DNA of 64,000 nt from Methyloversatilis discipulorum (GTDB taxonomy: Bacteria; Pseudomonadota; Gammaproteobacteria; Burkholderiales; Rhodocyclaceae), in the NCBI RefSeq assembly GCF_000527135.1, contig NZ_AZUP01000001.1:2170001-2234000 (forward strand), given 5' to 3'. The position numbers were made by a program, and so were the translations under genes. This document shows, in pieces, positions 17,660 to 24,651 of the stretch; position 1 is the first letter of the stretch, and every line of letters begins with the position of its first letter. The notes below the pieces were generated by a model. The model had not been told where the DNA came from. It ran no database searches and was given only the letters and a program-made list of their open reading frames with translations.

Positions 17660-19105
17660 TCAGCGCGGCTGGCCGCGTGCCTTCATCAGATCGTGCAGGC
17701 TGCGCGCGGCCGGGACCAGTGGCGTGCGGTGCTGCGTCCAGCCCATCTGCCGGCGCGGCGCCAGCCAGCGGAAACGGGTGGCGGCCCAGCGCAGCAGCCG
17801 GTAGCGGCCCGGGCTGGCGTAGATGCCGCTCCAGAAGCGCCACACCAGTTTCTGGCCGACGCTGAACGAGGCGCCCTGCCCGGCCAGCGGCTGCGCCACC
17901 GCCGCGCCCGGCGCGCGATTGGCTTCGGTGCGCAAGCGCATCAGCAGCGACGGAATCGGAATGCGCACCGGGCACACCTCGGCACAGGCGCCGCACAGGC
18001 TGGAGGCGGTCGGCAGGTCGCGGCTGTCGTCCAGCCCGAGCAGATGCGGCGACAGGATCTGGCCGATCGGCCCCGGATAGGTGGTGCCGTAGGCATGGCC
18101 GCCGACGCGCGCATAGACCGGGCAGTGGTTCATGCAGGCACCACAGCGTATGCATTGCAGCGTCGCGCGCAGCTGGGCGTCGGCATAGGCCTGGGTGCGA
18201 CCGTTGTCGAGCAGCACCAGGTGCATGCGCCGCGGACCGTCCTGGTCATCGGCACGTCGCGGACCGGTGATCAGGTTGAAATAGGTGGTCGCCGCCTGAC
18301 CTGTGGCCGAGCGCGGCAGCAGGCTGGCCAGCGGCATCGCGTGTTTCAGCGTATCGACCACCTTCTCGATGCCCATCATCGCGATGTGGATGTCCGGCAC
18401 CGTCGTCGACAGACGGCCATTGCCCTCGTTCTCGACCAGCCACAGCGTGCCGGTTTCGGCGATAGCGAAATTGACGCCGGAAATGCCGATGTCCGCCTGC
18501 ATGAAGCGCTCGCGCAGCACTTCGCGACCGGTGCGTATCAGCGCATCGACGTCTTCGGTATAGCCGGCGTCCGGAATCTTCTGTTCGAACAGCCGCGCGA
18601 TGTCCTGCTTCGTCTTGTGGATGGCCGGCATGACGATGTGCGACGGGCGTTCGCCGGCCAGTTGCACGATGTACTCACCCATGTCCGATTCGAGACACTC
18701 GACGCCGCGCGCTTCGAGGTAGTGATTCAGTTCCACCTCCTCGCTCACCATCGACTTGCCCTTGATCACCCGCCGCGCACCGGCATCGGTGGCGATGCGA
18801 TGGATGATGGCGCAGGCCTCGTCCGGCGTTTCCGCCCAGTGCACCTCGACGCCGCGCGCCTGCAGATTCGCCTCCAGCTTCTCCAGCAGTGCCGGCAGAT
18901 GCGCCAGCGCGTGCTTGCGCACCGCCTCGCCCAGATCGCGCAGCGCCTCGGTTTCCGCCGGGTCCGGAAACTGGCTGGCGCGCTTGTCGCGCAGGAAGTT
19001 CATCGCGCTGCGGAAGTTGTCGCGCAGCCCCTCGTCCGCCAGTGCCTCGCTGACGCGGTCGCGGAACTGCGCCGGCGACACGAAATGCATGGGCTGCGCG
19101 CTCAT
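17660..19105 (-). CDS. lutB: L-lactate dehydrogenase complex iron-sulfur protein LutB/LldF
   Basis: A 481-residue subunit of the LutABC (LldEFG) complex, which oxidises L-lactate to pyruvate. An LUD domain covers residues 60-290 (VIKGKSMVSEEVELNHYL, then ESDMGEYIVQLAGE). Two 4Fe-4S motifs follow: CIRCGACMNHCPVY and CGACAEVCPV. The C-terminal tail is of the family type. Its ATG overlaps the lutC stop (ATGA), and the frame upstream of it belongs to lutC in another phase. Confidence 0.94.
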   Translation of the reverse strand: MSAQPMHFVSPAQFRDRVSEALADEGLRDNFRSAMNFLRDKRASQFPDPAETEALRDLGEAVRKHALAHLPALLEKLEANLQARGVEVHWAETPDEACAIIHRIATDAGARRVIKGKSMVSEEVELNHYLEARGVECLESDMGEYIVQLAGERPSHIVMPAIHKTKQDIARLFEQKIPDAGYTEDVDALIRTGREVLRERFMQADIGISGVNFAIAETGTLWLVENEGNGRLSTTVPDIHIAMMGIEKVVDTLKHAMPLASLLPRSATGQAATTYFNLITGPRRADDQDGPRRMHLVLLDNGRTQAYADAQLRATLQCIRCGACMNHCPVYARVGGHAYGTTYPGPIGQILSPHLLGLDDSRDLPTASSLCGACAEVCPVRIPIPSLLMRLRTEANRAPGAAVAQPLAGQGASFSVGQKLVWRFWSGIYASPGRYRLLRWAATRFRWLAPRRQMGWTQHRTPLVPAARSLHDLMKARGQPR

Positions 19106-19767
19106 GCCGTCTCTCCGTCCGCGATCACCACCACGATCAGTTCGCGCGGGCCGTGCGCGCCGTAGGCCAGCGTCTGCTGGATGTCGGCGGTGCGCGAGGG
19201 GCTGGACACCAGCACGCGGTTGGTCGGCATGTCGTCGGCCCAGCGCTGGCTGCTCGACGCATGGTGCAGGTCGTCGTACAGATCGCGCGCATCGATGCAG
19301 ACCAGGCTGATCGGCGGCACCAGCGACAGCGTGCGCGGCAGTGCGCCGCCGTGGTTCAGCAGCAGCGCGCCGGTCGCCGCAATGCCGGCAGAGGCCGGCG
19401 TGAAGCCGGCGTCGATGGTCGCAAACATTTCCTGCTTCCAGTGCTCGATCGCACCGTCGAAGCGCACCGCTTCGATGGCGGACGGCAAGGTCGCCGCCAG
19501 CTCGTCGGCGCGCACGTCGCTGTTCAGTGCCAGGCGACGCACGCCGCGCAGGTGCAACGCATCGGCTGCAACGCGCGCCCATTCCGCCGGCTGCGCCACC
19601 ATCACGTCGGTGCGCGAGGCGCGCAGTCGCGCGCACAGCTGCTGCAGCCGCTCGTCCGGCGTCAGTCGTGGTCGCTGCGCGTAGTAGGCCGCTACGTCCG
19701 GCGGCGTCACCGGCGCGCCCGGCTCGGCCGCGCGCAGGCGGGCGAGGATGCGTTCGCGCGCACTCAT
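19102..19767 (-). CDS. lutC: L-lactate dehydrogenase complex protein LutC/LldG
   Basis: A 221-residue LUD-domain protein, third subunit of the lactate oxidation complex. Visible family elements are an N-terminal RERILARLR helix and the middle SAGIAATGALLLNHGG and PISLVCIDARDLYDDL stretches. The start overlaps the lutA stop and the stop overlaps the lutB start, so translation of the three is probably coupled. The order here is lutA-lutC-lutB rather than lutA-lutB-lutC. Confidence 0.92.
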   Translation of the reverse strand: MSARERILARLRAAEPGAPVTPPDVAAYYAQRPRLTPDERLQQLCARLRASRTDVMVAQPAEWARVAADALHLRGVRRLALNSDVRADELAATLPSAIEAVRFDGAIEHWKQEMFATIDAGFTPASAGIAATGALLLNHGGALPRTLSLVPPISLVCIDARDLYDDLHHASSSQRWADDMPTNRVLVSSPSRTADIQQTLAYGAHGPRELIVVVIADGETA

Positions 19768-20525
19768 GCCTGCCTCTCCAGTCGACTCAGCAGGAAGCTC
19801 GCAAGGTGCTCGCCGCGCAGCGCCCGACCCTGGTGTTCCGCCGCGTGCGAAATGTTCAGCATGCAGCCGCAGTCGGCGGTGACGAAGCGCTCGCAGACCG
19901 CCGACAGGCTGGCCACCTTGTCGCGCACGATGGCGCCTGATATGTCCGCGTGCTTGAGCGAGAACACGCCGCCGAAGCCGCAGCATTCCGATTCGTTGAC
20001 GTGCGTGTCGAGCGTGACGCCGGGCAATGCCGACAGCAGTTGCACGCCGTGTGCGCGGGTACCCATTTCGCGCCGCGCACTGCACGAGGTGTGCAGGCCG
20101 ACGGTCACCGGCTCGGCGCTCGCCATCGAGTAGTCCACATGCAGTACCTCGACCAGGAAGCCGGCCAGCTCATGCACGCGGCCAGCCACTTCACGGGCGC
20201 GCGCCTGCATCGCCGGATCGTCGTCGAACAGCGTTGGCCAGTGGTGACGCATCATGCCGGCACAGGAGCCGGACGGCACGACGATGGGCCAGGGCTGGTC
20301 GAACAGCGCGATCTGCGCCGCCGCCACGCGGCGCGCCTCGTCCGGGTTACCGCTGGTGAAGGCGGGCTGGCCGCAGCAGCTCTGGGCATGCGGGAAATGC
20401 ACGGTCAGTCCTTCGCGTTCCAGCAGTCGCACCGCATCGACGCCGGCCTGTGGCACGAAGAGGTCGATCAGGCAGGTACCGAACAGATAGACCTGATCGG
20501 GGCGCGGCGGGCGATCTGCGTGCAT
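19764..20525 (-). CDS. lutA: L-lactate dehydrogenase complex protein LutA/LldE
   Basis: A 253-residue protein with two cysteine-rich CCG domains: SCCGQPAFTSGN and ECCGFGGVFSLKH, each preceded by a conserved Gly/Cys segment (YLFGTCLIDLFVP; VGLHTSCSARRE). These domains bind iron-sulfur clusters in LutA and heterodisulfide-reductase relatives. First gene of the lactate operon; the LldR-type operator lies about 70 bases upstream. Confidence 0.94.
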   Translation of the reverse strand: MHADRPPRPDQVYLFGTCLIDLFVPQAGVDAVRLLEREGLTVHFPHAQSCCGQPAFTSGNPDEARRVAAAQIALFDQPWPIVVPSGSCAGMMRHHWPTLFDDDPAMQARAREVAGRVHELAGFLVEVLHVDYSMASAEPVTVGLHTSCSARREMGTRAHGVQLLSALPGVTLDTHVNESECCGFGGVFSLKHADISGAIVRDKVASLSAVCERFVTADCGCMLNISHAAEHQGRALRGEHLASFLLSRLERQA

Positions 20526-20593
20526 CGGAAGCTCCGGTGGGCACCCGTAGGTGCGATGGAACGGGATGATCGCGGCGCCGTCGCTTCAGGCAA

Positions 20594-20610
20594 AATTGGT
20601 CGGACCAATT
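20594..20610. promoter_or_regulatory. LldR/FadR-type operator between lutA and the GntR gene
   Basis: A 17-base palindrome, AATTGGTCGGACCAATT, with perfect 7-base arms. It follows the FadR-subfamily GntR pattern TNGTNNNACNA and is very close to the E. coli LldR site. It sits 17 bases before the GntR-family start and about 70 bases before lutA, so it can control both. Confidence 0.85.
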
Positions 20611-20627
20611 CTCCTGGACACGTCACC

Positions 20628-21338
20628 ATGCCGCCGACCGCCGCCGACCGCGCCACGCGCGAACTCGAAGCTCGCCTGCTCGACGGCCGCTACGCCGCCG
20701 GCGCCCGCCTGCCGGCCGAACGCTCGCTGGCGGATGAACTGGGCGTGTCGCGCGGCACGCTGCGCGAAGCGGTGCAGCGCCTGGCCGCGCGCGGTCTGCT
20801 GGCCAGCCGCGTGGGCAGCGGCGTCTACGTGACCGACCGCCTGCACGGCGGGCTGACCTCGCCGTGGCGTCAGTTGCTGACCGAGCATCCACACCTTGGA
20901 AACGACATGCTGGAATTCCGCCGCGTACTCGAAGGCGAGGCGGCCGCCTTCGCCGCTGAGCGCGCGACGCGTGCCGACCTGACGATGCTGCGCGGCGTGA
21001 TCGACCGCCTGCGCCGCGCCCGGCGCAACGATGACGAAGCGCAGGAGGTGCTGCTCGATTCGGTGTGGCACGGCGCCATCGCGACCGCCGCGCACAACGC
21101 GATGTTCGGCTATCTGCAGGCCAATCTACTGGCGCTGCACCGCGAACACATGGCGCACAACCACGCCGGCCTGCGCTTCGGCGACCGCGCGGTGGCGGAG
21201 GCGCTGTGGCAGCAGCATTTCGCGCTGTGGGAGGCGATCCGCGCGCGGGCACCGGAGCAGGCGCGCGACACCATGTACGCGCACATCGACTTCGTGCGGG
21301 CGCGACTGGCGCCGGACGCCGCGGCCGCGGTGCGCTGA
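20628..21338 (+). CDS. GntR-family (FadR subfamily) lactate-responsive regulator
   Basis: A 236-residue repressor. The N-terminal winged helix is visible (ATRELEARLLDGRYAAGARLP, LADELGVSRGTLREAVQRL, GLLASRVGSGVYV). The C-terminal FCD effector domain includes FRRVLEGEAAAFAAERAT and the metal/ligand His positions (VWHGAIATAAHN). Divergent from lutACB across a perfect operator, it most likely senses lactate, like LldR. The start is the ATG 17 bases after the operator; no longer start is protein-like. Confidence 0.88.
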   Translation: MPPTAADRATRELEARLLDGRYAAGARLPAERSLADELGVSRGTLREAVQRLAARGLLASRVGSGVYVTDRLHGGLTSPWRQLLTEHPHLGNDMLEFRRVLEGEAAAFAAERATRADLTMLRGVIDRLRRARRNDDEAQEVLLDSVWHGAIATAAHNAMFGYLQANLLALHREHMAHNHAGLRFGDRAVAEALWQQHFALWEAIRARAPEQARDTMYAHIDFVRARLAPDAAAAVR

Positions 21339-21384
21339 TCGCGACGGCGGTCTTTATCGAAGCTGGCGGCTTGCAGCAGCCGTA

Positions 21385-21410
21385 TCGCGAGCAAGCTCGC
21401 TCCCACAAAA
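21385..21410. repeat. REP unit, forward member of an inverted pair
   Basis: A 26-base unit containing CGCGAGCAAGCTCGCTCCC. It is the exact reverse complement of 21444-21469, 33 bases away, so the two form a BIME-like pair in the gap between the GntR-family gene and the sigma54 regulator gene. Confidence 0.85.
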
Positions 21411-21443
21411 GCTCCACGACTCACCGCTTGAGCAGATGTGATT

Positions 21444-21469
21444 TTTTGTGGGAGCGAGCTTGCTCGCGA
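21444..21469. repeat. REP unit, reverse member of the inverted pair
   Basis: Exact 26-base reverse complement of 21385-21410; contains GTGGGAGCGAGCTTGCTCGC, the REP pattern common in Pseudomonas and some betaproteobacteria. The pair could fold into a long hairpin in any transcript crossing it. Confidence 0.85.
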
Positions 21470-21509
21470 TTACGGCCCGGATCAAAGTCCGCGGCACGCA
21501 TACACCGCG

Positions 21510-21535
21510 TCGCGGTCAAGGTCGCTCCCCCAAAA
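21510..21535. repeat. Degenerate REP-like unit
   Basis: Contains TCGCGGTCAAGGTCGCTCCC, a diverged relative of the unit at 14925-14948. It is followed 15 bases later by the third 43-bp repeat, repeating the arrangement seen after the protease gene. Confidence 0.6.
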
Positions 21536-21550
21536 GCACTCGCGCCTCGT

Positions 21551-21593
21551 GGCCGGAGCCGGGTTTCTGTGAGAGGGGTCTTCTGACCCCGAC
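21551..21593. repeat. 43-bp dispersed repeat, copy 3
   Basis: Same 43-base unit as at 14862-14904, with five or fewer differences; hairpin core GGGGTCTTCTGACCCC at 21575-21590. It ends 20 bases before the stop of the sigma54 activator gene, again in a 3-prime untranslated position. Confidence 0.8.
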
Positions 21594-21613
21594 TGCACCC
21601 GCAATGCGCTGCG

Positions 21614-23542
21614 TCAGCGGCTCGGGAAGCGCCCGCGACCCAGGCCGTAGCGGCTGAGCCGGCGGTAGAAGGTGGCGCGCGGCATGCCCATCAGCGCGGC
21701 CGCCTCGGTGGCGCGCCAGCCGGTCGCCTCCATCGCTTCGACGATGCGTCGCCGTTCGTCCGCTTCGGCCTCGCTGCGCGGCAGCGCGACCGCGGGCTGC
21801 GGTTCGTCGAGCGCACGCAGGATATTGTCCGGCAGATGCGTGCGCGACATCGTGTCCGATTCGCATACGGCCACCGCGTAGCGCAGCGTGTTGCGCAATT
21901 GGCGGATGTTTCCGGGCCAGCCATAGCCCATCAGCTCTTCGGCCAGCACGACCGGCAGTTCGATGTCGCGGCCGGCGGCGGCGCACTCCTCGTCGAACAC
22001 CTGCTGCAGAACGTCGCGCCGGTCGCTGCGCGCACGCAGCGGCGGCAGCGTAAAGGTGGCGGCATTCAGCCGGTAGAAAAGATCCTCGCGGAAACGACCG
22101 GCGGCGACCAGCGATTCGAGATCGCGGTGGGTGGCGCAGATGACGTTCAGATCGACCTTCTCCGGTTCGGTGCCGCCCAGACGCAGCACCTCGCCTTCGG
22201 CCAGCACGCGCAGCAGCCGCGTCTGCAGCGGCAACGGCATGTCGCCGATCTCGTCGAGAAAGAGCGTGCCGCCGCTGGACAGCTGGATCTTTCCCGCCTC
22301 GCCCCTCGCCTTGGCGCCGGTGAACGCCCCCTCGCGGTAGCCGAACAGTTCGCTCTCGATCAGGTTCTCAGGAATCGCCGCGCAGTTCAGCGCAACGAAG
22401 GGCTTGTCGCGCCGCTCGCTCTGCGCGTGGATGGCGTGCGCGAACGCTTCCTTGCCGGAGCCTGTTTCGCCGAGCAGCAGGATGGGCAGACGGCTGTTCA
22501 CGATGCGCTTCAGGCGCTGGATGTCGCTGACCAGGCGGGTGTCGCGAGCGGTGAGCGTGGTGAAGTCGTGCCGGCCCTGCACCGCGCGCCGCGTGACCCG
22601 TCGCTGCTCCGGCACGCGGACGATAGCCGACAGTGCCTGGCCGGTCGTGAGCCGACGCAGCGCGACCGGCATGCCCGGGCGGTCGTGCGCGGCGCGCAGC
22701 AATTCGTCGGCGCTCAGATCGAACACTTCATGGAAGGCACGCGGCAGCGGACCGGCGTGCTCCAGCAGTTCGACATGGGCGAGGAAATTGGCCTGCACCA
22801 CGTAGCCACGCTCGTCCAGCGCCAGCAGGTAGCTGCGCTCCGGCTCCAGTCCGCGGCCGATGCCACCAATCTGCAGCGTCCACCGGTGGCGGTTGGCTTC
22901 GATGAACCAGGCGTTCTCGATGAAGCGGGCGTTCTGCGCCACCAGCTGGAACACCACCGACTGGCTGCGTCGGTCGTCCGGTGAGGCCAGCGCCGAGGCG
23001 TTCAGCACGCCCATGATGTCGTTGTCGGGACCGAATATCGGTGCCGCGCTGCAGGTGATGCCAATGTTGTAGGCACGGAAGTGCTCACCCTTGTGCACCA
23101 GGATGGGCGCGCGATCGACCAGCGTCGTGCCGACGCCGCAAGTGCCTTCGTCCTGTTCGGACCAGCAGGCGCCGACACGGAAACCGCGCGATTTGAATTC
23201 GTGGTCTATGGTCGGCAGGCCACGGAAATCGACCGTGCTGCCGTCGGCGTCGGTCATCAGCACGCAGTAGCCGGCGTCCTTGATCTGGCTGTGCAGCTTG
23301 CCCACGCCGAGGCGCGCGAGCTGAAGGAAGGATTCGATACGTCCGCAGCGCTCGCGCACCTCTGCTGCACTGAGGATGCGCGGCGCCGCCGGCACTTCGG
23401 GGTCCACCCGGTAGAGCTCCATCGAGCGCCGCCAGGAATCGGCGATGCGCTCCTCGCCGGCCAGCGCCAGCGCGCCGGCGCGCGCATCCGACGCCGCGGC
23501 GACCCGCCTCATGTGTTGCGAAAACTCGTCCCTGAATCGCAT
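21614..23542 (-). CDS. Sigma54-dependent activator, AcoR family
   Basis: A 642-residue enhancer-binding protein. The N-terminal sensor has a GAF domain (DEGTCGVGTTLVDRAPI, NIGITCSAAPIFGPD), then a PAS-like segment. The AAA+ domain carries Walker A GETGSGKE, the sigma54-contact loop GAFTGA, Walker B TLFLDEIGDMP and the sensor region GRFREDLFYRLN. A Fis-type helix-turn-helix ends the chain (ATEAAALMGMPRATFYRRL). Divergent from the alcohol dehydrogenase operon, which has a sigma54 promoter, so it is the likely activator. It may sense the alcohol, diol or aldehyde. Confidence 0.9.
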   Translation of the reverse strand: MRFRDEFSQHMRRVAAASDARAGALALAGEERIADSWRRSMELYRVDPEVPAAPRILSAAEVRERCGRIESFLQLARLGVGKLHSQIKDAGYCVLMTDADGSTVDFRGLPTIDHEFKSRGFRVGACWSEQDEGTCGVGTTLVDRAPILVHKGEHFRAYNIGITCSAAPIFGPDNDIMGVLNASALASPDDRRSQSVVFQLVAQNARFIENAWFIEANRHRWTLQIGGIGRGLEPERSYLLALDERGYVVQANFLAHVELLEHAGPLPRAFHEVFDLSADELLRAAHDRPGMPVALRRLTTGQALSAIVRVPEQRRVTRRAVQGRHDFTTLTARDTRLVSDIQRLKRIVNSRLPILLLGETGSGKEAFAHAIHAQSERRDKPFVALNCAAIPENLIESELFGYREGAFTGAKARGEAGKIQLSSGGTLFLDEIGDMPLPLQTRLLRVLAEGEVLRLGGTEPEKVDLNVICATHRDLESLVAAGRFREDLFYRLNAATFTLPPLRARSDRRDVLQQVFDEECAAAGRDIELPVVLAEELMGYGWPGNIRQLRNTLRYAVAVCESDTMSRTHLPDNILRALDEPQPAVALPRSEAEADERRRIVEAMEATGWRATEAAALMGMPRATFYRRLSRYGLGRGRFPSR

Positions 23543-23703
23543 GGCCCGTCCTCCTCCGACACGTTTTTCGTCATCGCCGTGCGGTCAGGCCGCCAGCTGT
23601 TTTCGCGACAGTGTAGGAGACGCCTTCCGCGCGCTTCAAGCGGAATCTCCGCTGCACCGCAGCATCGAAACACCCCTGCAAGCCACTGAATTACAAGGAT
23701 TTG

Positions 23704-23731
23704 TCTCACTCAGAGTGAGATTCCGTCTCAC
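23704..23731. promoter_or_regulatory. Candidate enhancer site for the sigma54 activator
   Basis: TCTCACTCAGAGTGAGA (23704-23720) is a palindrome with perfect 8-base arms. A further TCTCAC half-site (23726-23731) pairs with the GTGAGA inside it. They lie about 145-170 bases upstream of the -24/-12 promoter, the usual distance for sigma54 enhancers. Confidence 0.6.
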
Positions 23732-23734
23732 CTG

Positions 23735-23750
23735 AGCGGGAATTCCCGCT
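23735..23750. promoter_or_regulatory. Perfect 16-bp palindrome in the divergent control region
   Basis: AGCGGGAATTCCCGCT is perfectly self-complementary and sits just beside the TCTCAC sites. It could be a second protein site or part of the activator gene's own promoter. The regulator is unknown. Confidence 0.4.
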
Positions 23751-23874
23751 GCGCTCGACCCGCCTCGTTCGCGGGATGGATTCCCCGTTCCGGCGGGCAA
23801 ATCCGGCGCCACTGCGTCGTTTGAAACACGTCTGCAACACAGCCCATCCGCATATCGAAGCCGCGTCCGGCACA

Positions 23875-23890
23875 TGGCACGCCGCTCGCT
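23875..23890 (+). promoter_or_regulatory. Sigma54 (-24/-12) promoter of the alcohol oxidation operon
   Basis: TGGCACGCCGCTCGCT matches the sigma54 consensus TGGCACGN4TTGCT with one change (T to C). The invariant GG (23876-23877) and GC (23888-23889) are exactly 10 bases apart. Start of transcription is expected near 23901, about 27 bases before the Rieske ATG. The rest of the 385-base intergenic region (23543-23927) shows no gene. Confidence 0.8.
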
Positions 23891-23927
23891 CCATGGCTGT
23901 TCGCCACACCGAACCTGCGAGGAGACC

Positions 23928-24536
23928 ATGGACAAGGACAACACGAAAAAAGTCGCCGACAGCGCATGCGCCCCCTGCTGCATGCAGCGTCGCGATGCAA
24001 TGAAGGCCGCCATCGCGGTCACCGTCATGCTCGGCAGCGGCCTGCGTGGCGCGCAGGCCAGCGAGCCGGCCGACCTGCCGCCGCAACCGGGCGACCGCCT
24101 GGTGCGCATGGACGACGAAGACACGCCGCAGCCTTTGAAGGCGGCCGACATTCCGCTCGCCAGCAAGCCGGTACGCGCGCTGCCCTTCGCCGCGACCGAT
24201 GCGCTGGTGCGCGACGGCAGCCGTCTGGGTCGCGTCATCCTGATGCGCTTCGACCCGGCTTCGCTCGACGACGAAACCCGCGCCCGCAGCGCCGACGGCG
24301 TGCTCGCCTACTCGGCGGTGTGTACCCACCAGGGCTGCGAGGTGAGCGAGTGGGACGCCAATGGCGGCGCCATGTTCTGTTTCTGCCACTTCTCCAAATT
24401 CGACCCGCTGAAGGCCGGTGCCGTCACCGCCGGGCCAGCCGGACGCGCCCTGCCCTGGCTGCCGCTGAAGAGCGAGAACGGCGAGCTGGTGGTGGCCGGC
24501 GCGTTCAGCTCCGTCCCCGGCGTGCGCAAGGGCTGA
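23928..24536 (+). CDS. Secreted Rieske [2Fe-2S] protein
   Basis: A 202-residue protein with a Tat-like N-terminus (MQRRDAMKAAIAVTVMLG) preceded by a Cys-rich start. The Rieske boxes are complete: C132-T-H134-Q-G-C137 and C151-F-C153-H154-F-S. Cys132, His134, Cys151 and His154 should bind the cluster; Cys137 and Cys153 should form the usual disulfide. It is the first gene after the sigma54 promoter, directly before a PQQ dehydrogenase. A periplasmic electron-transfer role with that enzyme is inferred. Start at the ATG preceded by GAGGAGACC; an earlier in-frame ATG lies inside the promoter. Confidence 0.85.
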   Translation: MDKDNTKKVADSACAPCCMQRRDAMKAAIAVTVMLGSGLRGAQASEPADLPPQPGDRLVRMDDEDTPQPLKAADIPLASKPVRALPFAATDALVRDGSRLGRVILMRFDPASLDDETRARSADGVLAYSAVCTHQGCEVSEWDANGGAMFCFCHFSKFDPLKAGAVTAGPAGRALPWLPLKSENGELVVAGAFSSVPGVRKG

Positions 24537-24651
24537 CCGGCCGATCCCGCTTTACACCGTCCGGACGTCACAAGGCGAAGCGTCCGGGCTGCAGCAGCGG
24601 TCGCGCCCACGAAGCGCGACCACACCTTCGCCCTAAAACACAGGAGGAAGC

